Shown in pieces: positions 10,714-21,399 of a stretch of 64,000 nucleotides of DNA. A program made the position numbers and the translations under genes. The number at the start of each line of letters is the position of its first letter. The stretch's first letter is position 1. The DNA lies in NCBI GenBank assembly GCA_003049465.1, contig PYSS01000022.1:1-64000 (forward strand). Direction: 5' to 3'. The notes beneath the pieces were generated by a model. The model did not search any database and was not told where the DNA came from. It saw nothing but the letters and a program-made list of their open reading frames with translations. The stretch comes from Magnaporthiopsis rhizophila. Taxonomy: Eukaryota > Ascomycota > Sordariomycetes > Magnaporthales > Magnaporthaceae.

Positions 10714-12972
10714 CTAAGAAGTCCGCACGTGGATGGTGGTCTCGTCCCGCTTGCTGGAAGCGGGCATGATCTTGGCCTGGAACATCTTCTTGATGTCCTG
10801 CTGCTTGAGCCCCGTCACCATGTCGTCGTCACGCAGTAGGCCGCCGTCATAGATGCTCGTCTTGGGCGGCGGCCGCGTCCGCACCGTGTACTTTATCCGG
10901 TCCCGGATCCAGTCCGCGAGGGTCTTGGCGTCCAGCCTTGAGGACTGGCCCGCGCCCGAGGCGTAGATCTTGCGCCATATTAGCTCGACCTGGTGGCACA
11001 GCCGGTCCAGCTGCGCGTCCAGGTCCTCGACGGAGCGGTCGAGGCCGTCGGCCAGCGCGACGTCCAGGAATCTCAGCATGGCCGCCAGCTCCCTGTAGTC
11101 CGTCTGGTGGGTAACCAGGAAGACGCCGGAACCCAGTCGGTCGACGAGGGTCTGGATCCTGATCCCCCGGTCCGGCGCACGCCTTGCATATTCCGGGTCG
11201 TCGAGTAAGCACGCGACCGCTAGTCTCCTTCTCAGATCCTGGAGCCATCGCTGGCCTGTATCGGGCCCGAGGCAGCCAACAGCCTGCCACCGCAGATGCG
11301 ACGCTTGGACGTTGGAGTAAAAACATTTGACCACGTTGTAGCACTGCTTATGGAGGTTAGGATCAAAATCGCGGGAACATCTTATTGCTACTGCAGTAGC
11401 AGAGGTACTTACAAAAGTATTCCATTCGTCCTCTGCGACAGACTCGACAAGGCCTTCCAGCGCCGCCCGATAGCTAACCGCAACCGCGACGTTTTCGACG
11501 ACAGGCCTGTCGAGGCCAAGCTGAAGAAGCAGCTGTGTAGCGAACGTAATGGTGGACAGCGGGAACGGGTGAACTCTGCTGCCACATCCCGCGCGACAGA
11601 GCGCCGCGATTAGCTGTAGCACAGATATGAGATTTGACCAGTCCCTGCCGGCGTAGTAATCCGGAACCTCTTCGTTCAGGGACAATTTTGCCGAGATCTT
11701 GTCCCCCAAGTTCTGCCGCTTGCACCCCAGCGACCGAAAGAGCTCAAACAGGAGCACCTCGTTGACGCGGCGGCCCAGGCCGTCGCCACCGAGCTCGGAA
11801 GAGACCTCGATGACCGCCGAGGCTGTCAGGACGTACTGCTCCCGCAGCTGCCTGTCCTGCTCCAGCGGCACCTGCCTGAGGATCCAGAGGAAGATCTCGT
11901 CCGGGAGCGGCTGCAGCTGCAGCTGCGCACCCCGTCTCACAAGCTGCTCGGGGAGGCCCGCCAGGAAGTGCTGGTCTCTGGTGCCGACGGCCTTGAGGAG
12001 ACGCCAGCGACCGGTCGCGCAGTGCTTGGGGAACAACGGCTGCGGCCGCTGGGCGCTGACGACAGGGTCCAAGTCCCGCCCGAAGAAGTAGACACACCTG
12101 CGGGCCACGTCGGTCGCCTCGGTCCGCTTGATGGCCTGCTTCAGCTTCGCCTTGCCCTTGGCTTTCCCGGTGGCGGCCCCGTTGCCATTACCGCCGGCGG
12201 CCTCGTCGTCCTCGTTGTCGGGGATGTACTCCTCCAGGTTCCGGACCAGCGCCTCCTCGCTGTCGTCGTCGTGCGCGTTGGCGGCGCGGTTGGACGGCGA
12301 AGAAAAAGGCGGCGACCCACCCCGGCGATTGGCGGTCCCTCCTGCCACCGTAGTACCGCCAGCTCCGGCTCTGCCGCCGCCACCGCGGTCGGCGAGCAGG
12401 GCCTCAACCCTCTGGCCGCTGGCCTCGGCGTTTAGGTCGTCCTGGTTCAGGCGCAGCAGCGCCGCCATGTCGTATTTGTGCGCCTGCTGCAGCCGCTTGG
12501 CGCGGATGGTAAGCGGCGTGGTCGCCACCGCCGTGCGCTTGGCCGCCCTGGGTGTCGAGGGGCCGCCGCCCCCTTTTGCCGCGGCGGCGGCTGCCCGTTC
12601 GGGGTTGGCGCGCCGCCATATCGCGTCGACGTCCTCGAGCGAATCGTCCGAGTCGCCGCCGTCCAACGAGCCCTCGTCATCCGAGGCCTGTATGACGGCG
12701 TCGCGCGACCTCGGCGCCTGCTGTTGGGGCCGGCTGGGCGGCGGGCTCGGCGACGTGGATGCGCCTGAGCGGGCACGGGGGTTGAGGGTGGGTACGGTTC
12801 GGACCGGCGGCGGCGGTGGCGCCGAATCTGCCGGCGTAGCGACGGACGAGGGCGGCGAAGATAGTGCCGACGACGACCCGGAGCTGCCCTGCCCTGGGAG
12901 CGGTGCGGCGGCGGGCCTTCGTGGCGGGGCAGGCCTGAAGAAGGACCTTATATCTCTGGCCTTGCCTGCCAT
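10714..12972 (-). CDS. Probable Nse6-type (CANIN domain) Smc5/6 cofactor
   Basis: The start is taken at 12972 (MAGKARDIRSFFRP); the open frame continues upstream to 13131 but that extension looks non-coding. A 69-nt stretch at 11411-11343, starting GTAAGT, with a CTAAC branch point and ending AGCAG, is an intron of 3n length without stops; removing it gives 729 residues. The first 330 residues are disordered, with Pro, Ser and acidic patches. The remainder is helical, beginning near ARRCVYFFGRD and ending near LKQQDIKKMFQAKIMP. This layout recalls fungal proteins annotated with the CANIN domain (Nse6/SLF2-like), which recruit the Smc5/6 complex to damaged DNA. The start region DIRSFF resembles a degenerate PCNA-interacting box. 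The assignment rests on remembered similarity and is tentative. Confidence 0.45.
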   Translation of the reverse strand: MAGKARDIRSFFRPAPPRRPAAAPLPGQGSSGSSSALSSPPSSVATPADSAPPPPPVRTVPTLNPRARSGASTSPSPPPSRPQQQAPRSRDAVIQASDDEGSLDGGDSDDSLEDVDAIWRRANPERAAAAAAKGGGGPSTPRAAKRTAVATTPLTIRAKRLQQAHKYDMAALLRLNQDDLNAEASGQRVEALLADRGGGGRAGAGGTTVAGGTANRRGGSPPFSSPSNRAANAHDDDSEEALVRNLEEYIPDNEDDEAAGGNGNGAATGKAKGKAKLKQAIKRTEATDVARRCVYFFGRDLDPVVSAQRPQPLFPKHCATGRWRLLKAVGTRDQHFLAGLPEQLVRRGAQLQLQPLPDEIFLWILRQVPLEQDRQLREQYVLTASAVIEVSSELGGDGLGRRVNEVLLFELFRSLGCKRQNLGDKISAKLSLNEEVPDYYAGRDWSNLISVLQLIAALCRAGCGSRVHPFPLSTITFATQLLLQLGLDRPVVENVAVAVSYRAALEGLVESVAEDEWNTFVSTSATAVAIRCSRDFDPNLHKQCYNVVKCFYSNVQASHLRWQAVGCLGPDTGQRWLQDLRRRLAVACLLDDPEYARRAPDRGIRIQTLVDRLGSGVFLVTHQTDYRELAAMLRFLDVALADGLDRSVEDLDAQLDRLCHQVELIWRKIYASGAGQSSRLDAKTLADWIRDRIKYTVRTRPPPKTSIYDGGLLRDDDMVTGLKQQDIKKMFQAKIMPASSKRDETTIHVRTS

Positions 12973-13890
12973 TGTTCCCGCGTCTCCTGTTGGATATAAG
13001 ATGATATCGAGGTGTTCCCAGTCAGGCTCTGGCGTGGTCAAGCGCCTCCCTACAAGCGCTTGGCGCGGACAGAAGAGGAGTTGCGCGATGAGATCGATGT
13101 GTGACTTGAATATCGCCGAAGGACCGAACAAAAATTGGACAAGGCTAGGCCGGCTCTCGGCCCGCCATCAACCTTCATTACACAACAGTACTCTTTATTT
13201 ACAGTGGCGTTTGCGGTCGCGGGAATGGATTAAAGTGCCTGCATCTTTGGCGGTCGTCAGTTCGACGCGTCCATATCCGGCGTGCATCCCCGCGTCATGC
13301 CTGCCCGAACCCCACATGACGGACCAACACCCCACTTTCCTTTCTGGGCTGCTATAAGCCGGCACCACCTGGGCGAAGACACTTTTGTGCCGCCCGACTG
13401 GGAAGCGAAGATGATGGGCCCGTTCCGTCCAGGCTATTCGTAGAGCTATATTGGCGGAACGCGTTCCTGGAGGGCGGCTTGGCTCTTCGCATAACGTGTC
13501 GAGATACTACTTATAGGGATGATCTTAAGGATAAAACGGCCCTCCGCTCTATGCAGCTTGATTACCTACATGTTAAGCCAACGTAGAGAATTTGCTGAGC
13601 GAGGAGCATTCTACTATGTACCCAGGACTGCCGCAGAGCCCCCTGTGCAAATATCAGCACCCGTCGGCGTTCTCGATGTAATCATCGTCTTCTGGTATTT
13701 CCGTAGAGGCTGGCGCTTATCCACTATACAGTCGTTCCAGTGCGTCTCAGACCCCATACCCCTCTCGTGGCGAGCTGCGTACGACACGACCCTATCCAGG
13801 GTCTCATGTTCTCGCAGCTGGTGATTCGGTCTCTTCCGAATGCCGCCCTATTTCCCCGCATTCTCATCTTGCCCTAGATCGTCTGTCTCG
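12973..13890. other. Intergenic region
   Basis: This is the promoter side of the Nse6-like gene and the 3' side of the DUF7580 gene. No coding frame, RNA gene or repeat is recognised. Confidence 0.5.
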
Positions 13891-15984
13891 TCAACTATCA
13901 AGGGGAAACTGCCGGCAAGACCGCTCTAGCGGCCCCACGACGTGCTTGAGCATCTCCCGCCGCCAAGCATCCGACCCGCCCGCGGACACGCGGTTGTCGA
14001 CGAGGCACCATTTGATGGCCTCCCCGTACTCGAGGCCGGCCGCCTCTTTACTGGTGTCGCGTAGCCACCCTATCCCCAACGCGACATCCGTATCCAGCCG
14101 CTCCTGCCGGTTCCTCGGGGCCTGGTGGCGGCGCTGTGCGCGCCGTTTCTCGATGCTGCATCTGAAGCACAGCTCCTCAAGCACGATACCCAGCTGGCTC
14201 AGCGATTCTTGCCGTTTTTCCTCCCGGGCCAGGCTCCGAACGGCACGACACTCGGGGGCGATGGCGGCGGCGCCCGGGTCCTCTTCCTTGACTGACGGCG
14301 ACTTCACGTATGGCTTCTCCAGGATAAAGACGTCGGGATCGTCCGGATCGGGGAAGAAGACAATATCCTCCTTTGTCCACTGATATGGAATCCATGGCGA
14401 CTCCAGGAGCTTCAGGAAGGATGACGCAAGGGTCAGAGAGATGAACAGTCGCTGTTTGAAGCTGAGCGGCGGCAGTTCTTCTTCGCTGATAAGCTGCTGC
14501 AGAGAGATAAACTTGTGCCTCAGCACCATGCCGTTGGCTTCTGGGTACAGGTAGTATTTGCAGTCTTCATTGTCGTCATGCAGGAATCCCGCACACTGCG
14601 ACCTGTCGGGGCCATCCCTTCGGAGGGATTCGCACAAGTTTGTTATTCTCTTTGTGGTTGCGACGGTCGGCTGCCCCAACGACGCCGTCATAGATGCTAT
14701 CTTGACCTTCGAATGGCCCCCATCCATCGAGAGAGATCTGATTGCCGCCACGGCAAGGGACTCAACCGTCGTCGTGGGCCATGGATCTATAAGCGTTTGG
14801 CCACCTCGGATTGTCGGTCTGGGGCGCATTGCAGATTTGAGAGCCTTGGCTTGGCGGTGGCTTGGCTGGCGTGTAGCTGTATCACCGCGATCGAGCGGGA
14901 CCGGGCCTCCGACAGCTAGAACATCCGTCCCCAGTTTGGGAGCCCCGGTTGCCCCGGTCGCATTTTCGCCAACCGTGACAAGCGCCCTACGTAGATTCCA
15001 AGGGCTCGCGGAGTCCGAAGTCGCAAATATGAAATTAAACTGCTCCTTTTCGTGCGCTGTCTGCTGGTGCTTCAGAAGCATGTTGGTGATGTGGTTTCCA
15101 GAGCATGAGCAGTTACTCCATGTAGTCTGTAGGATTTTGTAGAGCGCCGTTGCCTTTTTCCAGAACGATAGCATGGCTGCATCGAACTTAACCGCGGTCT
15201 TCGTAAGTCCGCTTTCGTCGCGGAGCTGACTGAGCTGGCTCACTTTGTCTGTCTGTTTCAGGAGTTTCTCGAGTTGCTCGTTGCGCTGCGTGAGTTCGTC
15301 CAGGAGTTGTTTTGCCTTGGATCCACCATCGGCGCTCAGCTTTAGTCTGTATATCTGGTAGCCCATATTATCTCTGTTGAAGTGCCTGCCAAGCAGTCCA
15401 GACTTTTTCTGTACGCATGGGAACATTAGAGTGATGGCTATCCCACGGGCCGGAGATAGGAGAAGTGCTTGGCTGAGTTATGGAGATTTGCATGTGGTCG
15501 CAACGTACTGGGTTCTGGGCTGCTTCTTGAACAGCGGGCGACCCCAGCGATAGCTCCTGGTTCAGCGCCCCAACGGCTTTCTGGAGCCCTTCCATGATGC
15601 TCAAATAATGCTCGTATGAGCCAGCCAGTCTTTCCTTGAGTGCCTTTTCGATCTCTGGACGCTTCCACTCATCGCCCCCTGGGCTTGCAAGCAGAACCTG
15701 GATGCTGCAATGGGCGAGCAATCAGCAATAGCTATTTTACGGAGAAACGAATCCGAAAAGGGAACCTACCTCTCGTTATCCATTAGCAGCGGAAGCAAAA
15801 GCTGCTTGAGGTTGAGTTCGAAGTTGCAGCGTTGGAACTCGAGGTCGCTGCTGAACCTCTTGTGCTCCTGCCGGATTCCCCGCCAGAATGCGAACCTCTT
15901 GTTTGCCTCTTTGTACTTGTCTAGGGCGGTGATGGCGATGGGGATTGCTCCCAGCACCGCGCCGGCTATCTCGAATCCTGACAT
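13891..15984 (-). CDS. DUF7580-type fungal protein with Goodbye/HeLo-like N-terminus
   Basis: Three exons (15984-15770, 15704-15509, 15408-13891) give 642 residues. Introns are 65 and 96 nt, with GTAGGT and GTACGT donors and GCAG and ACAG acceptors. The N-terminus MSGFEIAGAVLGAIPIAIT is the amphipathic helix that opens many fungal DUF7580 and STAND-associated proteins. A coiled-coil-like region follows (near residues 145-175). The C-terminal third has the family blocks FISLTLASSFLKLLESPW, LGIVLEELCF and YGEAIKWCL. Related proteins are common, expanded and variable in filamentous fungi and are often found near nonself-recognition genes; no biochemical role is established that I know of. It is transcribed divergently from the C2H2 gene at 16402, with 417 bp between the two start codons. 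Confidence 0.75.
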
Positions 15985-16401
15985 GGCGTCTGACCGGAGA
16001 AGGGGTGTCGGTTGTAAATGATACGCGCGCGAAGAGCCCACTGCATGGATGCAAGGTGTCGCAGAACCTGCATTCCGGGACGGTCTGGAATGAAAAGTGG
16101 TAGAGGGTTTGGGAGCAGGCAGAGAATTAACTTGAGGCTGAGGTGCGGGGAAGAGTAGCACAGCCCAATCAACATCGCAGGTTGGTCTCTCTGTCGACGT
16201 TGGCGCGGGGTTTTCCTGTCGGTCAGGCTGAGGGATGCAAGGTGACATGCCATTCTTTCCATCGAGAATCGTCCGGCGTTGTCTCCCAGGTACCCCCGTG
16301 ATCCTGTTCACTGTCCCGGCCTTGCTGAGCCGCCGCTCTTTCACCACAAAAAGGACAGGCCCCCGTTGGGAGCAGACTGACCCCGAAGCAATCACAATAC
16401 C
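15985..16401. promoter_or_regulatory. Shared divergent promoter (DUF7580 / C2H2 gene)
   Basis: A 417-bp gap separates the two divergent start codons, so the promoters must be interleaved. No specific operator could be recognised. Confidence 0.5.
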
Positions 16402-18965
16402 ATGGCTCCTATGCACCAAATACACCCCGAAGCAGGGTCACTGGATGGTGTTGGGGCTGCCGACACCAAACGAGTGGTGATCACCTCGTCTCACCACGAG
16501 CAGGCCGGTCATCCACCGCCAGTATCAGATGGTGATTCCTCATTTACGCCAGGGGATTTGGCCGAGCCCAGCTCCACGGCTGATTCACCTTCCGAGGACG
16601 AGACCTCCACGTCCGTCGCTTTTTCCTTTCCGGTCGCTGCTCCCACTGCGGGTACCCTCCCCGGTAACGAGGACAACAGTCCTGGGGAGAGCGTATCCCA
16701 GAAGTCGCACGGGATTAAAGTGTGCTTGGAAGCCGCCGTATCTGCTGCATCGTCAATGCCAAATTGCAGTGCCATCAATCATTCGGCACTAAAAGAAACA
16801 CGGGACCAGTTCTTCGTGTGGGCCGGAAACATGTTAGTATTTGGTGACAAGGAACTTTGGAGGATTGGGCATCACAACTTACAACTGACAAATGTCCTAT
16901 TAGGGGTGCCATGCACAAACCATCATCAAGAATGTCCCTCGAGAACCGCCTCTCCGACGCTGAAGGGGTGTTGCGGCACATCCACAGGCTTTTGGATGAC
17001 CTTCAGGAGGCTTTGGAAGATATTGTCTCGTTTATCTCCTCCTTCACTGAACCCTCGGGCGAAGATGATGCCGCTACGCCGGCCATCCAAAACGACGATC
17101 AGATGTACTCAGAGTCACTCATGGAAGAAATTTCCGACTCTCTAGGGGGCCTGTTCCGTGCGGGCATCCTCGTTCGCAGGGCATCAGCTCGGGACAGATT
17201 CACTCATGCTCTACAAGTCTCAACCCCCTCCTTCTCGGCCGCCTTCGACATAGATTACGTGGAGAATAAGTTCCCCAAGCTCCGGAGGTCGGCGGGGGAA
17301 CTTAGGTGGCTTATCGACCACTTGGGCAAGGCCAACACGAAGAGGCGCCGGGTTCAGAAGTACTACCGAGATCACAAAGCCCGCCTTGCAGCACCGCGGG
17401 AGGAAGATGAACGGGACGGGACTAGGACCGAGTGGCTCTCGAGTAAAGCAACAACCTTGGCCCTGGGGAGGCTCTCCGTCGAGGTTGAGCCGACACTGGC
17501 GGGAGAAGAGGACGATTCGGACGCTATGTCCTTCACGACGGCAGTGACTACCTTCGACGGAGAGCGGCACCTACTTTCACTTCCCCGCCTGAGCGACATT
17601 TCGCCGGACCAGCAGCCGTTCGAATGCCCAATATGCTTCGTGCTTTGCACCTTTCGCAGCGAAAAAGCCTGGAAGCTACACGCTTTTGCCGATATCAGGC
17701 CTTATGTTTGCACGCTCGGCAGCAGCCGCTGCGAAGAACTTTTCTTCCCGGACAAGAACTCCTGGTTCCAGCACGAGCTATCCCAGCACCGAGCCCGGTT
17801 CACCTGCAGCCTTTGCCAGTCTGAGTCCTTTAACTCCTCAAGAACCTTCCGAGACCACCTGCGGACACACCGGGACTGCTTGGACGAAAGCATCGATGAC
17901 CTTGAGGTTGCTGGACGTGCGGTCAAGACGACCTTTAGCGCAAAAGATTGCCCCTTCTGCAGCGAATGGGAGACTGCTATAACGGCCAGGAGCGTCACGA
18001 ACTCGTCTACTGTGTCCGGTCCCCATTTCAAGAGGCACGTGGCGACTCATCTGGAGCAGCTTGCCCTCTTTTCCGTGCCCAGGGCAGTTAGGGAGCAAAC
18101 GGAGATCGACGGGGCCACATCAGATGAATTAGATTCGGCTTCCTCTCGATCAGATATTCGTGTGCAATACCTTCAGCAGCAGGAACAACAACGAGAAGAA
18201 GAACAACAACAAGAAGAGCAACAACAAGAAGAACAACAGTCACAGGCACCTCCACCTGCCGCTGCCGCTGCTGCATCGGTCGCTCAGCCGACAGAGGATA
18301 CGAACTCGCAACCCCAGGCTCCGCTCTCCACACTCGACGACACAGCACAGGCGCCTCCGCAGCCCCAAGCCCAAGCTCCGGCCGCGGTGGATAATCCGCT
18401 GCCGGATCCTGCGGCTGACCTCATCGATCCTCCGGGTCAGGCTTTTTTGCGGCAGGGATTTTCGCAATCGGCCATACAGCGGCCGGGCACCCCAGGACTT
18501 GAGAAGCCCCCCAGCGTATCGGACCGAAAGGCCAACGATGAGGGCGAGGACGACATACCAGACTCTGGGACAATTGGCTCCGCGCCGGCGGTGCATTCTC
18601 CATTGCCGGGCAGGTCTCATGATCCCGAGATCGTGGATTTGGACGCCCTCGAGAAACTTGCGTGTGCGTTTCAGGCCGATTTTGCGGCTCTTATTCGAGC
18701 TGCGGAGATGGCTACGGCGGCGAAGGCGAGAAAGGAAGCCCAGATAACCGAGTGGCGGAAAGGGCTCGAGGATGAGGCTAAAGTTAAGGCCGAGCTCGAG
18801 TCCGAAGAAGCTGCGGCTGCGGGAGCCAAGCTTCAGACCGAGCTCGAGGCTGCCATTCGAGCTGAGGAAGCAGCGAATGCGGAAGTGGATGCCATGGAGG
18901 CCGTATTGGAGGAATTTGTCAAGGGCATAGAACGAAATAATGCTTTGATTAACGCCGTCATATGA
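16402..18965 (+). CDS. C2H2 zinc-finger protein with fungal N-terminal helical domain and coiled coil
   Basis: Two exons (16402-16832, 16904-18965) give 830 residues. The 71-nt intron starts GTTAGT, has a CTGAC branch point and ends ATTAG; splicing joins FFVWAGNM to GAMHKPSSR. After a disordered leader comes an N-terminal domain I know from many fungal C2H2 proteins (FxxWAGNxGA ... SLExRLxDA ... LLDDLQEAL). Zinc-finger-like pairs follow near residues 380-530: CPICFVLC, CTLGSSRC with a following HELSQH, CSLCQSES with HLRTHRD, and CPFCSEW with HFKRHVATH. Then come a Gln/Glu-rich repeat (about residues 567-590), a Pro/Gln-rich stretch and an Ala/Glu coiled coil. The frame stops where the coiled coil should continue into a ubiquitin-like domain, which survives only as the broken 3' segment at 18962-19534. 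The gene may be recently truncated. Confidence 0.65.
18166..18245. repeat. CAG/AAC/GAA-type trinucleotide-rich coding repeat
   Basis: An imperfect trinucleotide run (CAGCAGGAACAACAACGAGA and onward) encodes alternating Gln and Glu within the C2H2 protein. It is likely length-variable between strains. Confidence 0.7.
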
Positions 18966-19534
18966 TCGAGGCCGTAATAGACGGTGCTGTTAAGGCCACG
19001 AAGGAGACCGAAAAAAGCGAGGGCGGCAGAGGGGGTCGAAAAGGCTGCAGAGAAGGCTGCAGAAACGGAAAAATGAAAGTATCCATTAAGTTTAAAGACG
19101 CCGTTGGGCGCAATTTCAGATTCCCACTTTATCTGTGCTAGATATGGTAGGGCATGGAAGAGCCTATTAACACGGCCTTCAGTCGCGATGAGGTCCTCAG
19201 GCCTTTAGTGCAGCAAGGCTGCTTCGACCTGATCGACTCTGATGGCGAGATCGCCCTACCGGCTGTGTGGGATAGTGTCATCCAGCTGGACTCGACCATC
19301 ACCATGCACATATGGCCCATGGACCAACGACCGAACCCACCACCAGGTGGCTATCCACCCGACATGCCTCCCCAGCCGCACGAGCACACACCCATTCGGA
19401 CGTGGGGCCAATCAACAGTCGACGGCGGCGTGCCTCCGCAGGGGATGCGCAGGCCCGGTGGGGGACCACCTCCCCTCCAGGGCGGCCCAACCGAACACCC
19501 AGCTTGTAGTCTGTTTAGAGGAAGCCAAATCTGA
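18962..19534 (+). pseudogene. Broken C-terminal coiled coil and ubiquitin-like (ULD_2-type) domain
   Basis: In the phase of 19073-19534 the translation reads SIKFKDAVGRNFRFPLYLC, a stop, IW, a stop, then GMEEPINTAF and further to DGEIALPAVWDSVIQ and ITMHIWPMD, followed by a Pro/Gly-rich tail. This matches the fungal ubiquitin-like domain family (IKFKDAVGRxFxFPxxLC, xTWQGMEEL, YDLxGPDGEIxLPxxW, TMxMWPM). Two in-frame TAG codons sit where the family has a residue before TW and the Q of WQGME; the latter is explained by CAG to TAG. Just upstream, coiled-coil-like sequence moves from one reading phase (to 18962) to a second (18962 to about 19020), back to the first (about 19023-19070, KAAEKAAETEK) and again to the second, indicating small indels. 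I read it as the decayed 3' end of the upstream C2H2 gene. An intron excising the stops cannot be fully excluded. Confidence 0.6.
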
Positions 19535-20052
19535 CTATTCTTGGCTTTTTTTTGTTACATCCCAGCGCTTTGCGGTAGCGTGCCTAGGAATTCAACCTGG
19601 CTCGCATTGACCCGCCGGGGAAAACCGGAACGGTTGGGGATCCTAGGTTGGTTTTCGTTTACGGGTTGTCTGTCGTCTCCCATTGTCCAAATCGATGCGG
19701 TGTTTGAAGCACACCCCCCGGGGAACGACGAAAATAAATCAAAACAACGAGGACTGCTTTGGTGTATCCCAGTCTTTCCAGTCCCCTACGCCCGCCAAAC
19801 TCCATTAAAACGCCCCAACAATGCCACACGATATGGAAGACTGCATGCGGCGCCGCGGTACGCCGGTGACCACAAAGAAAAAAAAAGGGATGAGAAAGGA
19901 ATGAAAGCCAGATACGAGAGACGCCCGGGCGCGGTTCAAGAAAATAGCAAATCCAGAACGAAAAGAAAAAGACCCTAAAAGAAAGAAAAAACAGTACATA
20001 CAGGAGGTGACTTGTATTATGTGCCCTCGTCGTTTCCAGAAATGATGGCTCA
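19535..20052. other. Convergent intergenic region
   Basis: This lies between the ubiquitin-like relic and the 3' end of GCN5. It has A-rich runs at 19870-19880 and 19965-19995 on the plus strand, plausible as GCN5 3' UTR T-runs. No gene is seen. Confidence 0.5.
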
Positions 20053-21399
20053 TCACTCCTCCAGCAGGTCGTGCCATTCTGGGAGTTCCTTGATGAGGCT
20101 CAGCATGTACTTCTCCAGCTTGTTGGCACACTTGTGATAGACGGTCGTCGTGTCGTTGTACTGTCGACAGTTGTTGATGACCAGCTTGATATCGGCCACG
20201 AGCTCCTTTGGTGTGGGGTAGACCTCGTTCTGCTCCAGCCTCTCCTCGATTGTCGACAGGTCCATCGGCTGAGCGATCACGTTATAATAGTCGGGTACCT
20301 CGTCCTTGTTGACCGGTTTGAGGAAAGGCCATGCCTGTTTGTGGTTCTGTATCTGGGCCAGGAAGCGTCGCATGTCGTTAAAATGGGGCCCGTGGCGCGG
20401 TTGACGTGACAGTTCGTCCATGGCAGGAGACCAGCCGGTGGCCCGGATGGCGGGGATAGATAGAGGGTCTATCGGGCTGGCGGTGCCGTTGAGCGCCCAC
20501 AGCTTCGGTGGTTGGTGAACGATGTGGCTCCTGCTCATGGGGCGGGTCTTGGCTTGCACCGTCTCCTTCTGCTTGAGCAGCATCCGGCCGGCCTCAAGAT
20601 ACCGTATCCGGGGGAGCATGGTGCACTGCATCAGCGTACCCCCTTCGTAGTCCTTGATATACCCCGTCCAGATGGACTTGTCCAGGGTGATTTCCTTTGT
20701 AAAGCCTTGCTTTTGGAAATACCCCGTAGCGTAGTTGTCCGCATAGGTTAAGAAATGCATAATGGGCGAGGTGGCCCGAACGTAATCCTTCAAGTGAGCC
20801 ATCATGTATGCTCCGTATCCCTTCACCTGCTGATCAGACGAGACGGCGCAAAAGACGATTTCCGCAAATTTACGGGCGCGGAATTCGCGAATGGCTATCC
20901 CGCCAATTACTTCCAGCGGCATCTTGACTATGGCCATCGACAGATGAGTGCGGTCGTAGACCAGCCGTGCGATGTAATCCTTTGGCATTTTTGGAAGTTG
21001 TTTCTGGAACAGACACTTGAGGCCCGTCAGAATAATCGTGCTCTCCCGGCTGCCGTCGTTGTTGACAGCCCGGAATTCGATCTCGCCATTGCGTTCCTCG
21101 AGGACTGCAGGCTTTGGGAACAGTCAGTTCTGAGCACGCAATGGTGTCTTGTGATTTGTGACTCCATGGATATGCTATCGTCAGCCACAATATGCAAGTA
21201 CCTTCTCCGGGAAGGGGACCCTCCCAGCGGCAGCTGGGGCTGGCGGTGGACCAGCGGGTTCTGTCGATCCCTCGCGGGCCGTCTTGGGCCTTTTGGGGGC
21301 AGGGATCGCATCCGGTGCTTGGGACGCCTTGCGCTTTTCGACGGGCAGATCATTCTCGCCGTCGGTCCGCTCCGTCATTTCTGGATCCGCCGAAGGCAT
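20053..21399 (-). CDS. gcn5: Histone acetyltransferase GCN5 (SAGA catalytic subunit)
   Basis: Two exons (21399-21202, 21111-20053) give 418 residues. The 90-nt intron has a GTACTT donor and CAAAG acceptor and joins VPFPEK to PAVLEERNGEIEF, as in other fungal Gcn5 proteins. The GNAT domain covers about residues 67-235: catalytic Glu150 in FAEIVFCAV, the acetyl-CoA loop QQVKGYGA (160-167), and FLTYADNYATGYFQKQGF. The bromodomain covers about 305-410: PDYYNVIAQPMDLSTIEERL and the acetyl-lysine asparagine in NNCRQYND. The ATG at 21399 (MPSADPEM) is the first in frame; the open frame just upstream has only a GTG. Gcn5 acetylates histone H3 in SAGA/ADA to activate transcription. Confidence 0.95.
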
